Positions 24,580 through 33,408 of a DNA stretch of 64,000 bases are shown one piece after another (position 1 is the stretch's first letter; the number at the start of each line of letters is the position of its first letter). A program made the position numbers and the translations under genes. The notes beneath the pieces are model-generated. The model did not search any database. It saw only the letters and a program-made list of their open reading frames with translations, and was not told the DNA's origin. The stretch lies in IMG/VR virus record IMGVR_UViG_3300042330_000875, positions 62,001 through 126,000 of that record, one strand, 5' to 3'. Origin of the DNA: a virus.

Positions 24580-26433
24580 ATGTCATCAAATAATTTTTCA
24601 TTGGAAGGTGTAGCCAGTAAAGTTCGCTTAGGCAAAGCTGGTCCACAATTAAAAAACAATAATGGTGTTATCGAAGTTAAAAACGTAGATGATACCACTT
24701 TAGCTAAATTATCAGTTGCAGATGGAACCAATCCATCAGAAGCAACAAATTTATCTCAATTAGAAAGCGCAATTGCAGATGTACCAGTTACTTTTACTGG
24801 TTTTGATTTTCGTTTAGGCGATATCGCAAACGGCGATGGTAGTTGGACACCAGGAGCGGTTCCAATTGATGAAAATACCAAAATAAGTGCAGCAATTGAT
24901 GGTTTAAATGAAGTTCTTTCATTGCTTGTTCCTGCACAACCGCCAGCTTTTCCAAATGCTCAAGCATTAACTTTAACTTCAGTTGGTACATCACCATTAC
25001 AAGCTGCTGGTGCGGTTCCAAACAATACAGGAACAACTTCTCCTTGGAGTGCTGGACAAGCAGTTACACGCTTAACTTCAAACGCAACTACTAACACATT
25101 TAATGATATGGGTCCAGGCAACTCAGGAACCGTTACACTTATTAATAATGGCGCATCTTCTGGTTCTCGTGTTTTAACTGGAACTGGCGATAATGGAACT
25201 TATGGTAATCTTGTAATAGCAGATCAAAAAGATTTTCCAGTTATTACGCCCGGTTTTTGGAAATCCATTGATATTTCTGGTAGTGGTATAGTTGGAACAC
25301 AAGGAACAAATCGTATTTCAATCAATCATTCGGCTGCTGGTTCAACAGGGGATGTTTTTTATATTAGAGACAATATAACAGCAACCCCAGTTGTTAGCTC
25401 AGTTGGTTTATCTCAATCAGGTTCTCCTACATTTGCCTATAGTTCAAGTGTGCCTCATTATGGTGATTCAACCGCAACTTTAACTGGTTCAGCAAGTGTT
25501 AACAATTTATCAGGTGAAACGTATTATGGCGGTTCAACCCCATTTACGGTTTCTGGCACAAATTCTATTATAGCATCACAAAGTTATACTTATGCAACTT
25601 TAGGTATTACTACACCAATTACTCGACAAACTGTTGCTGCTACTCCAATTACACCAGTTTCTATTTTAGTTAATGGAACAAACATTCATAATTCTGGTTT
25701 AATTCAAGCAGTTTCAACAAACGTAAATGGTTCAAGTGCTGCAACCAATTTAAGTTCTTCAATTGTGTTAGTAAAACGTGGAACAGTTGGCAGTAGAATT
25801 GATGAAATGAATATTCCAATTACTATTGCTGGAACAACCGGAGATTCAGTTGCACAAAGAATTTCTTCTAATTCAAATGCTGATACACCAAATTATACTT
25901 TTACTGGAACATCAACAGATTGGGTACAAAATGCAGCTTTAAGCACTTATGAAACAGCAGTAGTTGCTGGTTTATTATCTCATAACCAAACAAATTATTC
26001 AACTGGTCATTTACCAGTTGGGCCAAATTTAAGTGTTGGTCGAACAGGCGCACAATATATTACATTTTGGTTTAGACGTACACCAGTTAGTAAATTTGAT
26101 CTTCAATTAACAACAGGTGTTAGTGGTATTGGTGGTTGCTGGATTAAATTAGTAGGTCAAGAAACAACAAGTACATTAAATGGTTGGTTTGATATGAGTT
26201 TAGCTTATTCTGGTTCTGGTGCTCCTGGTGCTGGCGCTGGTGGTAATGGAAGTAATGGTTGTGCATTAGGTGGTGTTTTAGCTACTAGCACACAATATAC
26301 CAATGCAAGAAGAACTGTTACTTTTGGTACATTAAGTTCAGCAAGTGCAACCAACAATTCAATTTTAGTTAGATTTAAATTAACTTCTGGACAATCAATT
26401 CCAGCATTAAGCATTTTAGCGGCAAGTAATTAA
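24580..26433 (+). CDS. Large virion structural protein (tail or fibre)
   Basis: 617 residues. The N-terminal 90 residues include VDDTTLAKLSVADGTNPSEATN, then TFTGFDFRLGDIANGDGSWTPGAV, a block I recall in tail or decoration proteins of marine T4-like phages. The body is low-complexity S/T/N/G-rich beta sequence. The C-terminus contains a glycine-rich SGSGAPGAGAGGNGSNG stretch (about 544-560). Preceded by TTAGAGGAG and a possible late promoter. Likely an external fibre-like or tip protein; attachment role not shown. Confidence 0.7.
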   Translation: MSSNNFSLEGVASKVRLGKAGPQLKNNNGVIEVKNVDDTTLAKLSVADGTNPSEATNLSQLESAIADVPVTFTGFDFRLGDIANGDGSWTPGAVPIDENTKISAAIDGLNEVLSLLVPAQPPAFPNAQALTLTSVGTSPLQAAGAVPNNTGTTSPWSAGQAVTRLTSNATTNTFNDMGPGNSGTVTLINNGASSGSRVLTGTGDNGTYGNLVIADQKDFPVITPGFWKSIDISGSGIVGTQGTNRISINHSAAGSTGDVFYIRDNITATPVVSSVGLSQSGSPTFAYSSSVPHYGDSTATLTGSASVNNLSGETYYGGSTPFTVSGTNSIIASQSYTYATLGITTPITRQTVAATPITPVSILVNGTNIHNSGLIQAVSTNVNGSSAATNLSSSIVLVKRGTVGSRIDEMNIPITIAGTTGDSVAQRISSNSNADTPNYTFTGTSTDWVQNAALSTYETAVVAGLLSHNQTNYSTGHLPVGPNLSVGRTGAQYITFWFRRTPVSKFDLQLTTGVSGIGGCWIKLVGQETTSTLNGWFDMSLAYSGSGAPGAGAGGNGSNGCALGGVLATSTQYTNARRTVTFGTLSSASATNNSILVRFKLTSGQSIPALSILAASN

Positions 26434-26447
26434 TAGGAGAATAAAAA

Positions 26448-27506
26448 ATGGCTATTTCAGATACACAATTAATCGACCTATTAGTTAAAAAAGTTATTGG
26501 TGGCGTTGCTAAAACCGATACGGCAAGTGCAAAAAGTGTTAGCAATGAAACTATTGCTAGTCCTTTACCAGTTTATGCAAATCAAATTTGGGCTGAACCA
26601 GAAAATATTCCAAATACTCCACCAATTTCTAATACATCGGCAGTAAGTGTTCGCACGGTTGCCAATTCAAGTTCACAAATAAATTTAACAATGGACGCAA
26701 CATCAACAACCAATCGTACATTTTTAACTGGATTGGTTGATTGGATTTCTCCTACATTTGGAAGTAATTATGCGGTAAAGATTTATCGTGGAAATCCAGC
26801 ATTGGGCGGGGTTCAAATATTCCCAAATGGTTCTGGTAACTCTGATTCTTATATGTTTGATTATACTGCTGGTGTTTTAAATTTTGCTGATACAAATATT
26901 CCATCGGGCATAACATCAAGCAATGTTTGGATTGAAGGTTATCGATATATTGGAGCAAAAGGCGTAGCAAGTGCTGCTGGATCAACAAAAACATATATTG
27001 TTGCTAACATTGCTGCTAGAGATGCATTAACTGGATTAAAGGCTGGCGATGGTGCATTTGTGTTAGATGCAAGTGCCGATCCTCAAATAACAGATACAGG
27101 CGAATATGCAGAATATCGTTGGACTGGTTCTGCTTGGAAATTGATTTCAACTGAAGACGCAGTTAAAGTTGATGCTAGTTCAATTAAAATTACAGTTAAT
27201 TCTTCAACTACTGGGCCAATCGTTTTAGCAACTGCCGGAAATATTTATTCCACTTATAAAGTTTCAAGAATTATTGGAGCAGAAATTAAAGTTAATACTG
27301 TTTTTGATGGAAATAAATCTTTTAATGTTGGTACAGACGGTAATAATACTGCTGTTTTAACCGATACTGATTATGATTTAACACAAACTGGTAATTACGT
27401 TCGCAGCGGTGGTTTTGACTTCCCAAGTGGCAATACAGAAATTAAATTATTTACTTCTGGAAGTTCAACAGTAGGAAGCGCTACGATTTATTTGACTTAT
27501 GTTTAA
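26448..27506 (+). CDS. Virion structural protein (fibre-like)
   Basis: 352 residues, 14 bases after the previous structural gene. A segment IAARDALTGLKAGDGAFVLDASADPQ...YAEYRWTGSAWKLIS (about 184-235) is the small beta-module found in many tail fibre and baseplate proteins. The protein begins MAISDTQLIDLLVKKVIGGVAKTDT, typical of an attachment helix. Expected to co-assemble with the preceding 617-residue protein. Confidence 0.7.
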   Translation: MAISDTQLIDLLVKKVIGGVAKTDTASAKSVSNETIASPLPVYANQIWAEPENIPNTPPISNTSAVSVRTVANSSSQINLTMDATSTTNRTFLTGLVDWISPTFGSNYAVKIYRGNPALGGVQIFPNGSGNSDSYMFDYTAGVLNFADTNIPSGITSSNVWIEGYRYIGAKGVASAAGSTKTYIVANIAARDALTGLKAGDGAFVLDASADPQITDTGEYAEYRWTGSAWKLISTEDAVKVDASSIKITVNSSTTGPIVLATAGNIYSTYKVSRIIGAEIKVNTVFDGNKSFNVGTDGNNTAVLTDTDYDLTQTGNYVRSGGFDFPSGNTEIKLFTSGSSTVGSATIYLTYV

Positions 27507-27514
27507 TAATTAAT

Positions 27515-27544
27515 AAAGGGGAGATTTAAATCTCCCCTTTTTTT
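27515..27544. terminator. Terminator, probably bidirectional
   Basis: AAAGGGGAGATTT / AAATCTCCCCTTT with a T7 run, between converging genes. Confidence 0.85.
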
Positions 27545-27734
27545 AAAAGAAATTAGGAATGTTCATAATTCCATAACCAATTAAAAACAAAACAACGGAA
27601 ATAATAAAACAAAGTGTTTTTAAGCCACCAATTTTACGTTTATTTACCGTAACAGTACCAAATAAAGAAACAACTGCTAGGCCAATTGCAAAGGTGAAAA
27701 AGGGCGATGCAATAAGAATAAAAAGAAGTTCCAT
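27543..27734 (-). CDS. Small membrane protein, 63 aa
   Basis: Two membrane helices (LLFILIASPFFTFAIGLAVVSL and LCFIISVVLFLIGYGI) linked by a basic turn NKRKIGG. AAAGGAG lies before the ATG, and a class-G promoter 50 bases further upstream, so this is a candidate early protein. A shortened and damaged relative seems to lie at 38900-38975. Confidence 0.6.
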   Translation of the reverse strand: MELLFILIASPFFTFAIGLAVVSLFGTVTVNKRKIGGLKTLCFIISVVLFLIGYGIMNIPNFF

Positions 27735-27781
27735 AGTTCAATCTCCTTTGTTCGTTGCGACGTTTCCGTCTTGATGAACCC

Positions 27782-27810
27782 AATATAGAAAATTTTCTGA
27801 TCTTTGTCAA
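27782..27810 (-). promoter_or_regulatory. Class-G promoter
   Basis: On the minus strand: TTGACA, 17 bases ending GAAAATTTTC, TATATT. The upstream AAATTTAAAAAAGCGC and downstream GGGTTCATCAAGACGG blocks recur in the copy at 39267-39295. Confidence 0.85.
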
Positions 27811-27932
27811 GCGCTTTTTTAAATTTAATTTTTCCGGTATTATGTAGCAAACGCCACTAACTTTCTCAGCAGAAGCCCGGCATTTTACAGTATATTGCAT
27901 ATCGAGATCAAAAATCAAAATTGGAATGAAAG

Positions 27933-28358
27933 ATGCCGTTCGCTGAAATTTTGAAACCGCTTCAGGAGAAGCACGCTGAATTAACGGCAGTTATAAAAAA
28001 TCTACAAATTCAGATTGATTTACATAAGGATAATTTACGACACTTAGAAGCGACGATGCGGTTATTCGATGGTAGCACACCCATTCTCACAAAGAAGGAA
28101 GAGAAGGCGAAGATTTTTTGGCATGGTGAATTATCACGCCTGATTATGGATGCGTTGCGCGGGAAGGAATCTGGTTTGAGTACGACAGATATAACGCATG
28201 CTGTTATGTTGACTAAAAATCTCGATTCGGAAGACAAGAATTTTGTGAAGGAGATAAAGGAGCAGGTAACGCGGTGTTTATCGCGTCAAAAGTCTATTGG
28301 GTTATTGAGTTCGAAAAAATCCGATGGGAAGGATTATATTTGGGATATTAAAGATTAA
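27933..28358 (+). CDS. Alphaproteobacterial-type winged-helix-like protein
   Basis: 141 residues: an N-terminal coiled coil (LQEKHAELTAVIKNLQIQIDLHKDNLRHLEATMRLFDG) followed by a helix-rich domain with ELSRLIMDALRGKESGLSTTDIT, which looks like a winged-helix. I recall close relatives in alphaproteobacterial chromosomes. The codons are visibly more GC-rich than in phage genes on either side, marking the start of the foreign island. DNA binding is inferred; the target is unknown. Confidence 0.65.
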   Translation: MPFAEILKPLQEKHAELTAVIKNLQIQIDLHKDNLRHLEATMRLFDGSTPILTKKEEKAKIFWHGELSRLIMDALRGKESGLSTTDITHAVMLTKNLDSEDKNFVKEIKEQVTRCLSRQKSIGLLSSKKSDGKDYIWDIKD

Positions 28359-28394
28359 TATTATAAATATATATTAACATATTGGAGAATTTTT

Positions 28395-28625
28395 ATGGAA
28401 GATATTTTTAAAGATGCAGAAGTAGTGTATATGACTTCTGAGGAAATAAGAAATTTGAAAACCAATTTAGATGGTGTTTTGGAAAATATTAAAACCTTAA
28501 TTACGCCAGAATGGCTTGAAAATCATCCTCGCCAGATCGTGAACGGCAGAGAATATTATGATTTTAATAAAGAGGATTACGATTTATTAGGAATAAAATT
28601 AAGAACAATTATTTTGTCGTATTAA
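28395..28625 (+). CDS. Hypothetical protein, 76 aa
   Basis: Acidic, helical, starting MEDIFKDAEVVYMTSEEIR. Low-GC phage-like codons, preceded by a TTGGAG site and by TATAAATATA at about 28369. Overlaps the next minus-strand gene by 17 bases. Not recognised. Confidence 0.6.
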   Translation: MEDIFKDAEVVYMTSEEIRNLKTNLDGVLENIKTLITPEWLENHPRQIVNGREYYDFNKEDYDLLGIKLRTIILSY

Positions 28626-28818
28626 TAATATTTTTTTCTACAAACTCTAGATAATCATCGTAATTACTGAATTCCAAATCACCAAGAAGCTTATTTCCGT
28701 CATTTTGAATTATTCTAGCCACTATATATGGGGTAGTTGTTGCCGAATTTAATTTATAAGCTGGAATGATAGTGACGTAATTATTCTTGAATGTATCTAG
28801 CGTAAATGATATTGACAT
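28609..28818 (-). CDS. Hypothetical protein, 69 aa
   Basis: Begins MSISFTLDTFKNNYVTIIPAYKL and reads as a small beta-rich domain with two strand pairs. Its ribosome site (GAGGAATT) is within the short region next to the transposase gene. No recognised family. Confidence 0.5.
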   Translation of the reverse strand: MSISFTLDTFKNNYVTIIPAYKLNSATTTPYIVARIIQNDGNKLLGDLEFSNYDDYLEFVEKNIINTTK

Positions 28819-28891
28819 AATTCCTCACTCGCATTGATCCGGTAAATTTGGTACAACCAAATAGGCGCGCTTGCAACAGTTTTTCCCCTTT

Positions 28892-29869
28892 TTATTTTTG
28901 CTGATTACGTTGCCAATACCCGGAAAAATCAACCGAGGGGCGATTAACACAAACCAACCGAAGAACGCGGTCGAATTGAGCCACATTCCCGTCAGAACGA
29001 TGATCTTCACGAAAAGCCATCTCGCGCGCGTACCGATCAAGGTAAACGCCCGAAAGGTGATGATGATGCCCCAATTCAGCACGACGCAACCGCGAAAAGA
29101 AACTTTCAGCTTGATTCGTACATGCACCTTCAAAACTGTAAGCTTCGCTGTGATTGATCCGTTTCATGTCGAATTTGGCATGTAGATTATTCCAAGCCCG
29201 TGCTTCATCGGCATGAATTGTGGTTCCTTTTTCGACATTTTGTTTAATGAAATTTAGGCTTTGTTCTTCAGAAGCGAAAGTTTTGGTTTTCGTCTTGCCA
29301 TTGCGTTCGCGGATGACAACGACGCATTTGCGTTTGCCGGTTTGGTTTTCAGCCAAGCGCCGATCTTTGCGTTCGGTTTTGAGATTTTCAGGGCGCATGT
29401 GTCCGCCGAAGTAAGCCCCATCGATTTCAACCGTTTTATCGATACCGCCGATTTCGTTCTGATTGATTTCCGACGCCATCGCTTCGCGCAATTTATGCGT
29501 TAAGACGAAGGCCGTCTTATACTGAACATCCAGATCGCGGCTCAAAGCCAAAGCCGATTTGCCTTTGACTTCGTTGACGAAAATTGCAATAGCGGCAAGG
29601 TACATGTTCAAAGGGAGTTTATGCCAAGCGAACAAGGTGCCCGAAGTAAGGGTGAATTCTTTCCGGCAATCTTTGCAGCGCCAACGGCGCGTTCCTGATT
29701 TCCGGGGGCAGAAATAAAGCGTCAAGGAGCCGCAATCGGGGCAATGAGGCGTGCCATCGGCCCAACGGATTTTTTGAAAGGCATCGGCGCTTTCCTCGGC
29801 AGTCATGCGAAAAATTTTCGCCAGGGAAAGGCCGCGAGCATCTTTTGAAAGGAGAAAATGTTGTGTCAT
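28892..29869 (-). CDS. IS1595-family (ISXO2-like) transposase
   Basis: 325 residues. A zinc ribbon at the N-terminus (CPDC near residue 38, then CRR-type CKDC near 76) is followed by the ISXO2-type catalytic domain: first Asp in EIDGAYFGG, second Asp in TIHADEARAW, and the Glu in NQAESFFSRLRRAELG. The gene is intact and clearly GC-richer than phage DNA. I could not identify convincing terminal inverted repeats or a target duplication, so the insertion limits are unknown. It is the clearest sign that the 27.8-33.6 kb stretch came from a bacterium. Confidence 0.88.
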   Translation of the reverse strand: MTQHFLLSKDARGLSLAKIFRMTAEESADAFQKIRWADGTPHCPDCGSLTLYFCPRKSGTRRWRCKDCRKEFTLTSGTLFAWHKLPLNMYLAAIAIFVNEVKGKSALALSRDLDVQYKTAFVLTHKLREAMASEINQNEIGGIDKTVEIDGAYFGGHMRPENLKTERKDRRLAENQTGKRKCVVVIRERNGKTKTKTFASEEQSLNFIKQNVEKGTTIHADEARAWNNLHAKFDMKRINHSEAYSFEGACTNQAESFFSRLRRAELGHHHHLSGVYLDRYAREMAFREDHRSDGNVAQFDRVLRLVCVNRPSVDFSGYWQRNQQK

Positions 29870-29896
29870 TTCACGTATCCATTGTTTAACTAACGA

Positions 29897-29944
29897 ATAC
29901 GTTATGTTTTTGAAATCGCCTTGTCAACAGAAAAGATAACGTAT
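29897..29944. promoter_or_regulatory. Divergent control region with inverted repeat
   Basis: ATACGTTAT at 29897-29905 and ATAACGTAT at 29936-29944 form a 9-bp inverted repeat. Between them a minus-strand TTGACA (29922-29927) is followed at 17 bases by TAACGT inside the first repeat arm, so a regulator bound here would cover the transposase promoter. The small HTH-like gene at 29985 is a candidate regulator. Confidence 0.55.
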
Positions 29945-29984
29945 ATGTTGTTTTTATAACTTTTATGTTTGGGGGAGTTGGGGA

Positions 29985-30212
29985 ATGAGTAAGGAAGTTT
30001 GGGAAGAACGAGCGAAGCGGTTTTTAAAGGCCGAATTGAAGCGGCAAGGCGTGACGTATGAGGATTTGGCACACCGATTAAGTGCGTTAGGCATTTCGGA
30101 AACTGAGGGATCGGTAGGGATGAAGATTTCTCGGGGCACTTACCCGGCTTGGTTTTTGTTTGCGGTTATGAGTGTGATTGGAATTAGTGTTTTAAGATTG
30201 GAAAATGAATAG
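29985..30212 (+). CDS. DUF6471-like small HTH protein
   Basis: 75 residues: WEERAKRFLKAELKRQGVTYEDLAHRLSALGISETEGSVGMKISRGTYPAWFLFAVMSVIG. This matches DUF6471, a small helix-turn-helix-type domain frequent in proteobacteria. Probably a DNA-binding regulator. GC-rich relative to the phage. Ends with TAG inside a terminator hairpin. Divergent from the transposase across an inverted repeat. Confidence 0.75.
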   Translation: MSKEVWEERAKRFLKAELKRQGVTYEDLAHRLSALGISETEGSVGMKISRGTYPAWFLFAVMSVIGISVLRLENE

Positions 30213-30233
30213 GGGCTAATAGCCCCTATTTAA
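30208..30233 (+). terminator. Terminator overlapping the stop codon
   Basis: AATAGGGGCT-aat-AGCCCCTATTT hairpin with a weak T-run; the stem contains the TAG stop. Confidence 0.65.
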
Positions 30234-30241
30234 AATTGTTT

Positions 30242-30850
30242 TCACTTTATAAATTCTTGTTTAACAATAATCCATTCATCATCTCGCGGCATTGATCCAT
30301 CTATGTTACCAGAATACCTTATAATGGCACCAAATTTTTGTTTATACATTACCCCTTTATCCTCATACTCGAAATTGGATACAATTGAATATGTACAGTC
30401 TCCGTAAAAAGTCGCAGAAACATCATTAGTCGTGGGGTCGGCATAAATTTTCTTATTGCTTGGTAAGGGCACAAGCATTTTCCTTAGAGTAGTATAATAT
30501 GCATCCATAACGCTCCATCCATTTCCAGAACAATAATCTCTTTTTACGTTTTCGATTTTTGTTCTGCTATAGCTATCGTATATATTTTTCCTTCTTTCCA
30601 ATTCCCGCATAACTGCACTATCGTCTATGACATTATTTTGCTGTTGATTTTTCTCTTTCTCCTGTTTCTCTTTTTCTTTTTTCTCAAGCTCAATTTTTTC
30701 GGCTAAAATTTTACTCTGAGTTTCTTTTTCCTGCTGTACCTTTTTTTGTTCCTCGACCTTGACCTTTTCGGCTTTGTCCGATTCTTTATAAAGATAAATC
30801 ATAATCATAGCGACTATGACCAAAAACACATTTTTCAAGCTGAATTTCAT
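30242..30850 (-). CDS. Membrane-anchored or exported protein with charged coiled coil
   Basis: 202 residues: one N-terminal hydrophobic helix (VFLVIVAMIMIYLY), then about 55 residues of K/E/Q-rich sequence (a single-stranded charged helix or coiled coil), then a C-terminal domain of some 120 residues with two cysteines (RDYCSGNGW, GDCTYS). The last domain ends DDEWIIVKQEFIK, as in small beta-rich periplasmic domains. Bacterial rather than phage in character. Located downstream of the glycoside hydrolase gene on the same strand. Confidence 0.65.
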   Translation of the reverse strand: MKFSLKNVFLVIVAMIMIYLYKESDKAEKVKVEEQKKVQQEKETQSKILAEKIELEKKEKEKQEKEKNQQQNNVIDDSAVMRELERRKNIYDSYSRTKIENVKRDYCSGNGWSVMDAYYTTLRKMLVPLPSNKKIYADPTTNDVSATFYGDCTYSIVSNFEYEDKGVMYKQKFGAIIRYSGNIDGSMPRDDEWIIVKQEFIK

Positions 30851-30897
30851 AGTAAATTACTCCTGTGATTAGGATGTTGAAAGAGTTTTTCTAAATA

Positions 30898-32685
30898 TTA
30901 ACCGACATAATACGCCACTCCTTCATACTGGAAGTTACCAATCAATTTCACAGCATCGCGTTCAGAAACACTATCGGTATAAAAATGAGTTCCCGTTTTC
31001 GTGTTATAGAAACGGAATAACTCATGCGAACCTTCAATCTTGGTATCGCTTGCCATGTACGCCGTCCCTTCAAACTGGAACCCGGCTAATGCATTCACTG
31101 CATCGCGTTCTTTGGCATCGATTGTGTAGAAGTGGGTTCCGGTATTGGCATTGAAGAAGCGATAAACGGGATCATCGCCACCAGCTAAAGCCTTGAAGCC
31201 GACGCCTTCATAAAGGAACTGGTCGAGATTATTCAGAACGGTGTTTCGTTCGGTCTGGCTATTGGAATAGAAGTGCGTCCCTGTTTGGGTATTATAAAAC
31301 CGATAAATGTTCAATGGATCAGCCGAACCATTGAAAACTGATACATCCAATTTCAAATTATTGAATTGGACCGTTTCGACATTGGTTAATCGGTCGGTTC
31401 CGTCTTCGGATTTAACGATGACGGTTGACCCATCGATTTTTAAACGAACATTAGCGTTGTACGTAGCGTTGATAACAACCGTGTCGTTTCCGGCCCCAAG
31501 ATTGATTGTATCGCTGCCACGGCCACCAGAAACGCTATCGGCACCTGAAGAACCCGTAATCGTGTCGTTATTAAAGGAGCCGCTGTACGTGCCTGCAATG
31601 GTCTTTGTGAGGCCGTCTAGCTCACCATCGGTATAAGCAGTGCGAACAACGTTTTCTGCTTGTTTATCGATGACGGTCCAATCATTATTATTCCCATTGT
31701 TTTCGGCTGTAGAGGTATTTCTCCCATTCCAAACGGCAGTTCCCATAAATTTATCGCCTAATTCGCTACTCATGACCGAAAGAACAGCCTTATACCAATC
31801 AGCTTGTTCTTTTTGGTCCGAAGGGGCTAAGTTATAATCACTTGGTTCTTGCATCGTTCCAGAGCCGTCATAACTTTGAACGCCAATTTCAGTAAACATA
31901 ATTTTCTTACCGGTTGTTTCAGCAAGATTTTTTAGGTAATCAACCCAATTTACTTTTCTTGAGTTATCACCATATAAAGCGCGAACAAAATCATCATAAT
32001 TCGCGTTCTTACTGAGTGTTAATTGCGGATAAAAATCTACTCCGATGTAATCAAGTTTATCAAGCCACTTGATATTCGCCAATTCATTGGCTGGAACATA
32101 ATTAGGCTGAAAGCCCACAAATGCGGCATAGGTTAATTTGCCTGAATAAACTGAACGGATTTGTGAAATTAGGCTTTCCCAATATCCCTTTGTGTCGCCA
32201 GTTGTGAAATGAAGCATCTCATTCCCAATTGCAATGGCTTCAACTCCCTTTGATTGGCAAGCTTTCGCTAAATCAACCATATACGCGGTATATTGTTGAA
32301 AGAATGCAGCTTTATCACCAACATTTGAGTTGGTTGGTAAATTAAAATTTGTAAACTTATCCAGACCATTTTCTACATAGAAATCTACTACTTGTTGACG
32401 AATGGTAACAGCTAACCCTTGATTATGGAGATAATCGGCTTTGCTCATCAATTCATCAATGGTGTAACCGCCACGCACTGGAATCGTATTTTGGTAATAT
32501 GTTACTGCCAAAGGGTCAAAGTTATTCTTATCTTCTTCCCATTCAACGATGCTGCCAAGATAGGCGTGATTTGCCCCCATAGTTTTGTACTGATCGACAA
32601 TATAATTAAAATTAACTTCGCTATAGGTAATGTTTTTTGTTCCCATATATGTGAAGGCTTTTTGTTCGAAACGAGTGGTTTGCAT
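30898..32685 (-). CDS. Secreted glycoside hydrolase with RTX and DUF5648-like repeats
   Basis: 595 residues in three parts. Residues 1-355 form a clan GH-A TIM barrel (GH113-like): acid/base Glu156 in AIGNEM and nucleophile Glu266 in MFTEIGV. Residues about 370-410 are a short calcium-binding RTX stretch (SGGRGSDTINLGAGNDTVVI). Residues 455-595 contain three repeats of a DUF5648-type unit with Y-R-F-[YF]-N...TGTHFY and a G-[VT]-A/G-[YF] end. No N-terminal signal, which fits type I secretion. Substrate could be mannan or another beta-glycan. Clearly a bacterial gene carried by the phage. May help degrade capsule or biofilm matrix. Confidence 0.8.
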   Translation of the reverse strand: MQTTRFEQKAFTYMGTKNITYSEVNFNYIVDQYKTMGANHAYLGSIVEWEEDKNNFDPLAVTYYQNTIPVRGGYTIDELMSKADYLHNQGLAVTIRQQVVDFYVENGLDKFTNFNLPTNSNVGDKAAFFQQYTAYMVDLAKACQSKGVEAIAIGNEMLHFTTGDTKGYWESLISQIRSVYSGKLTYAAFVGFQPNYVPANELANIKWLDKLDYIGVDFYPQLTLSKNANYDDFVRALYGDNSRKVNWVDYLKNLAETTGKKIMFTEIGVQSYDGSGTMQEPSDYNLAPSDQKEQADWYKAVLSVMSSELGDKFMGTAVWNGRNTSTAENNGNNNDWTVIDKQAENVVRTAYTDGELDGLTKTIAGTYSGSFNNDTITGSSGADSVSGGRGSDTINLGAGNDTVVINATYNANVRLKIDGSTVIVKSEDGTDRLTNVETVQFNNLKLDVSVFNGSADPLNIYRFYNTQTGTHFYSNSQTERNTVLNNLDQFLYEGVGFKALAGGDDPVYRFFNANTGTHFYTIDAKERDAVNALAGFQFEGTAYMASDTKIEGSHELFRFYNTKTGTHFYTDSVSERDAVKLIGNFQYEGVAYYVG

Positions 32686-32770
32686 AACGGTAATCTCCTT
32701 CTGAAAAAAATAGCGTTACAGAAACTCAAAAGAATTTCTGTTTTTACCCAACTATTGATTTACGAAAAAA

Positions 32771-32804
32771 AGGTTTAGGCGCTTCTGAAACGCCTAAACC
32801 TTTT
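32771..32804. terminator. Bidirectional terminator
   Basis: AGGTTTAGGCG-cttctgaaa-CGCCTAAACCT flanked by A7 on the left and TTTT on the right. Ends the minus-strand 50-residue gene. Confidence 0.85.
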
Positions 32805-32808
32805 GGAT

Positions 32809-32961
32809 TTAAGCTTGGAAAGGTCCAGAAACAATCGAACCTTTGCCGTATTGCTGCTCAAGCATGGACCTTGCGTTTCCGGGATTACTCGCTTGGACGG
32901 TAACATCTTCATATGCCCCGTTCGGAAGCCTTACGCGCGCTTTATACGTCTTAGTTGACAT
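32809..32961 (-). CDS. Small conserved-looking protein, 50 aa
   Basis: Reading the minus strand gives MSTKTYKARVRLPNGAYEDV and a C-terminal GKGSIVSGPFQA. It has the strand-strand-helix look of a half double-stranded-RNA-binding or DUF-type micro-domain: VRLPNGAYEDVTVQA followed by NPGNARSMLEQQYG. CAGGAG precedes the ATG and a strong terminator follows the stop. GC-rich, of bacterial type. Confidence 0.6.
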   Translation of the reverse strand: MSTKTYKARVRLPNGAYEDVTVQASNPGNARSMLEQQYGKGSIVSGPFQA

Positions 32962-33072
32962 TTTTCACTCCTGATTGACACCAAACCGCAGATCGAACCG
33001 CTTAACGGCTCAACCTTTTAATCTTTACTATAGTGAATGGTTTGAGGGCTGTAAAGTCCTCAGTGTGCCCGT

Positions 33073-33321
33073 ATGGACATTCGGGAACTGGTTGGATCAA
33101 ATCTTAAACGTTTGCGACTGGAGCGAGGCATAAGCCAAGAAACGCTTGCAGCAGAAGCAGGTATAGCCTCTAGCTTTCTCAGTCAGATCGAAAATGGAAA
33201 ACGCAGCGCAACCATAACAACGCTCGATATTTTGACTAAAACTCTTAATGTCAATATAATTGAATTATTCTCTGAACTCTCTGAAATCCCAAAGGGATTA
33301 CCAAGAGGTCGGCGAAAATAG
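33073..33321 (+). CDS. XRE-family transcriptional regulator
   Basis: 82 residues dominated by one HTH domain: LVGSNLKRLRLERGISQETLAAEAGIASSFLSQIENGKRSATITTLDIL. The tail is short and basic (GLPRGRRK), so there is no ligand-binding domain; it resembles small repressors of mobile elements. Ends in TAG. It could regulate the island genes or be a passenger. A decayed relative follows directly. Confidence 0.85.
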   Translation: MDIRELVGSNLKRLRLERGISQETLAAEAGIASSFLSQIENGKRSATITTLDILTKTLNVNIIELFSELSEIPKGLPRGRRK

Positions 33322-33408
33322 CTACCCAAATCCTTTATCCTCAAACCTGCCAATCCCGTTAGACGACATATGTTAATATGTTTTGAGGAGGTTTCGGGCT
33401 TCTTATGA

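Noticed and set aside
28819-29985. Exact boundaries of the IS1595-type element
   Set aside because: I compared both flanks of the transposase gene and saw no convincing terminal inverted repeats or target duplication, so only the gene is annotated.
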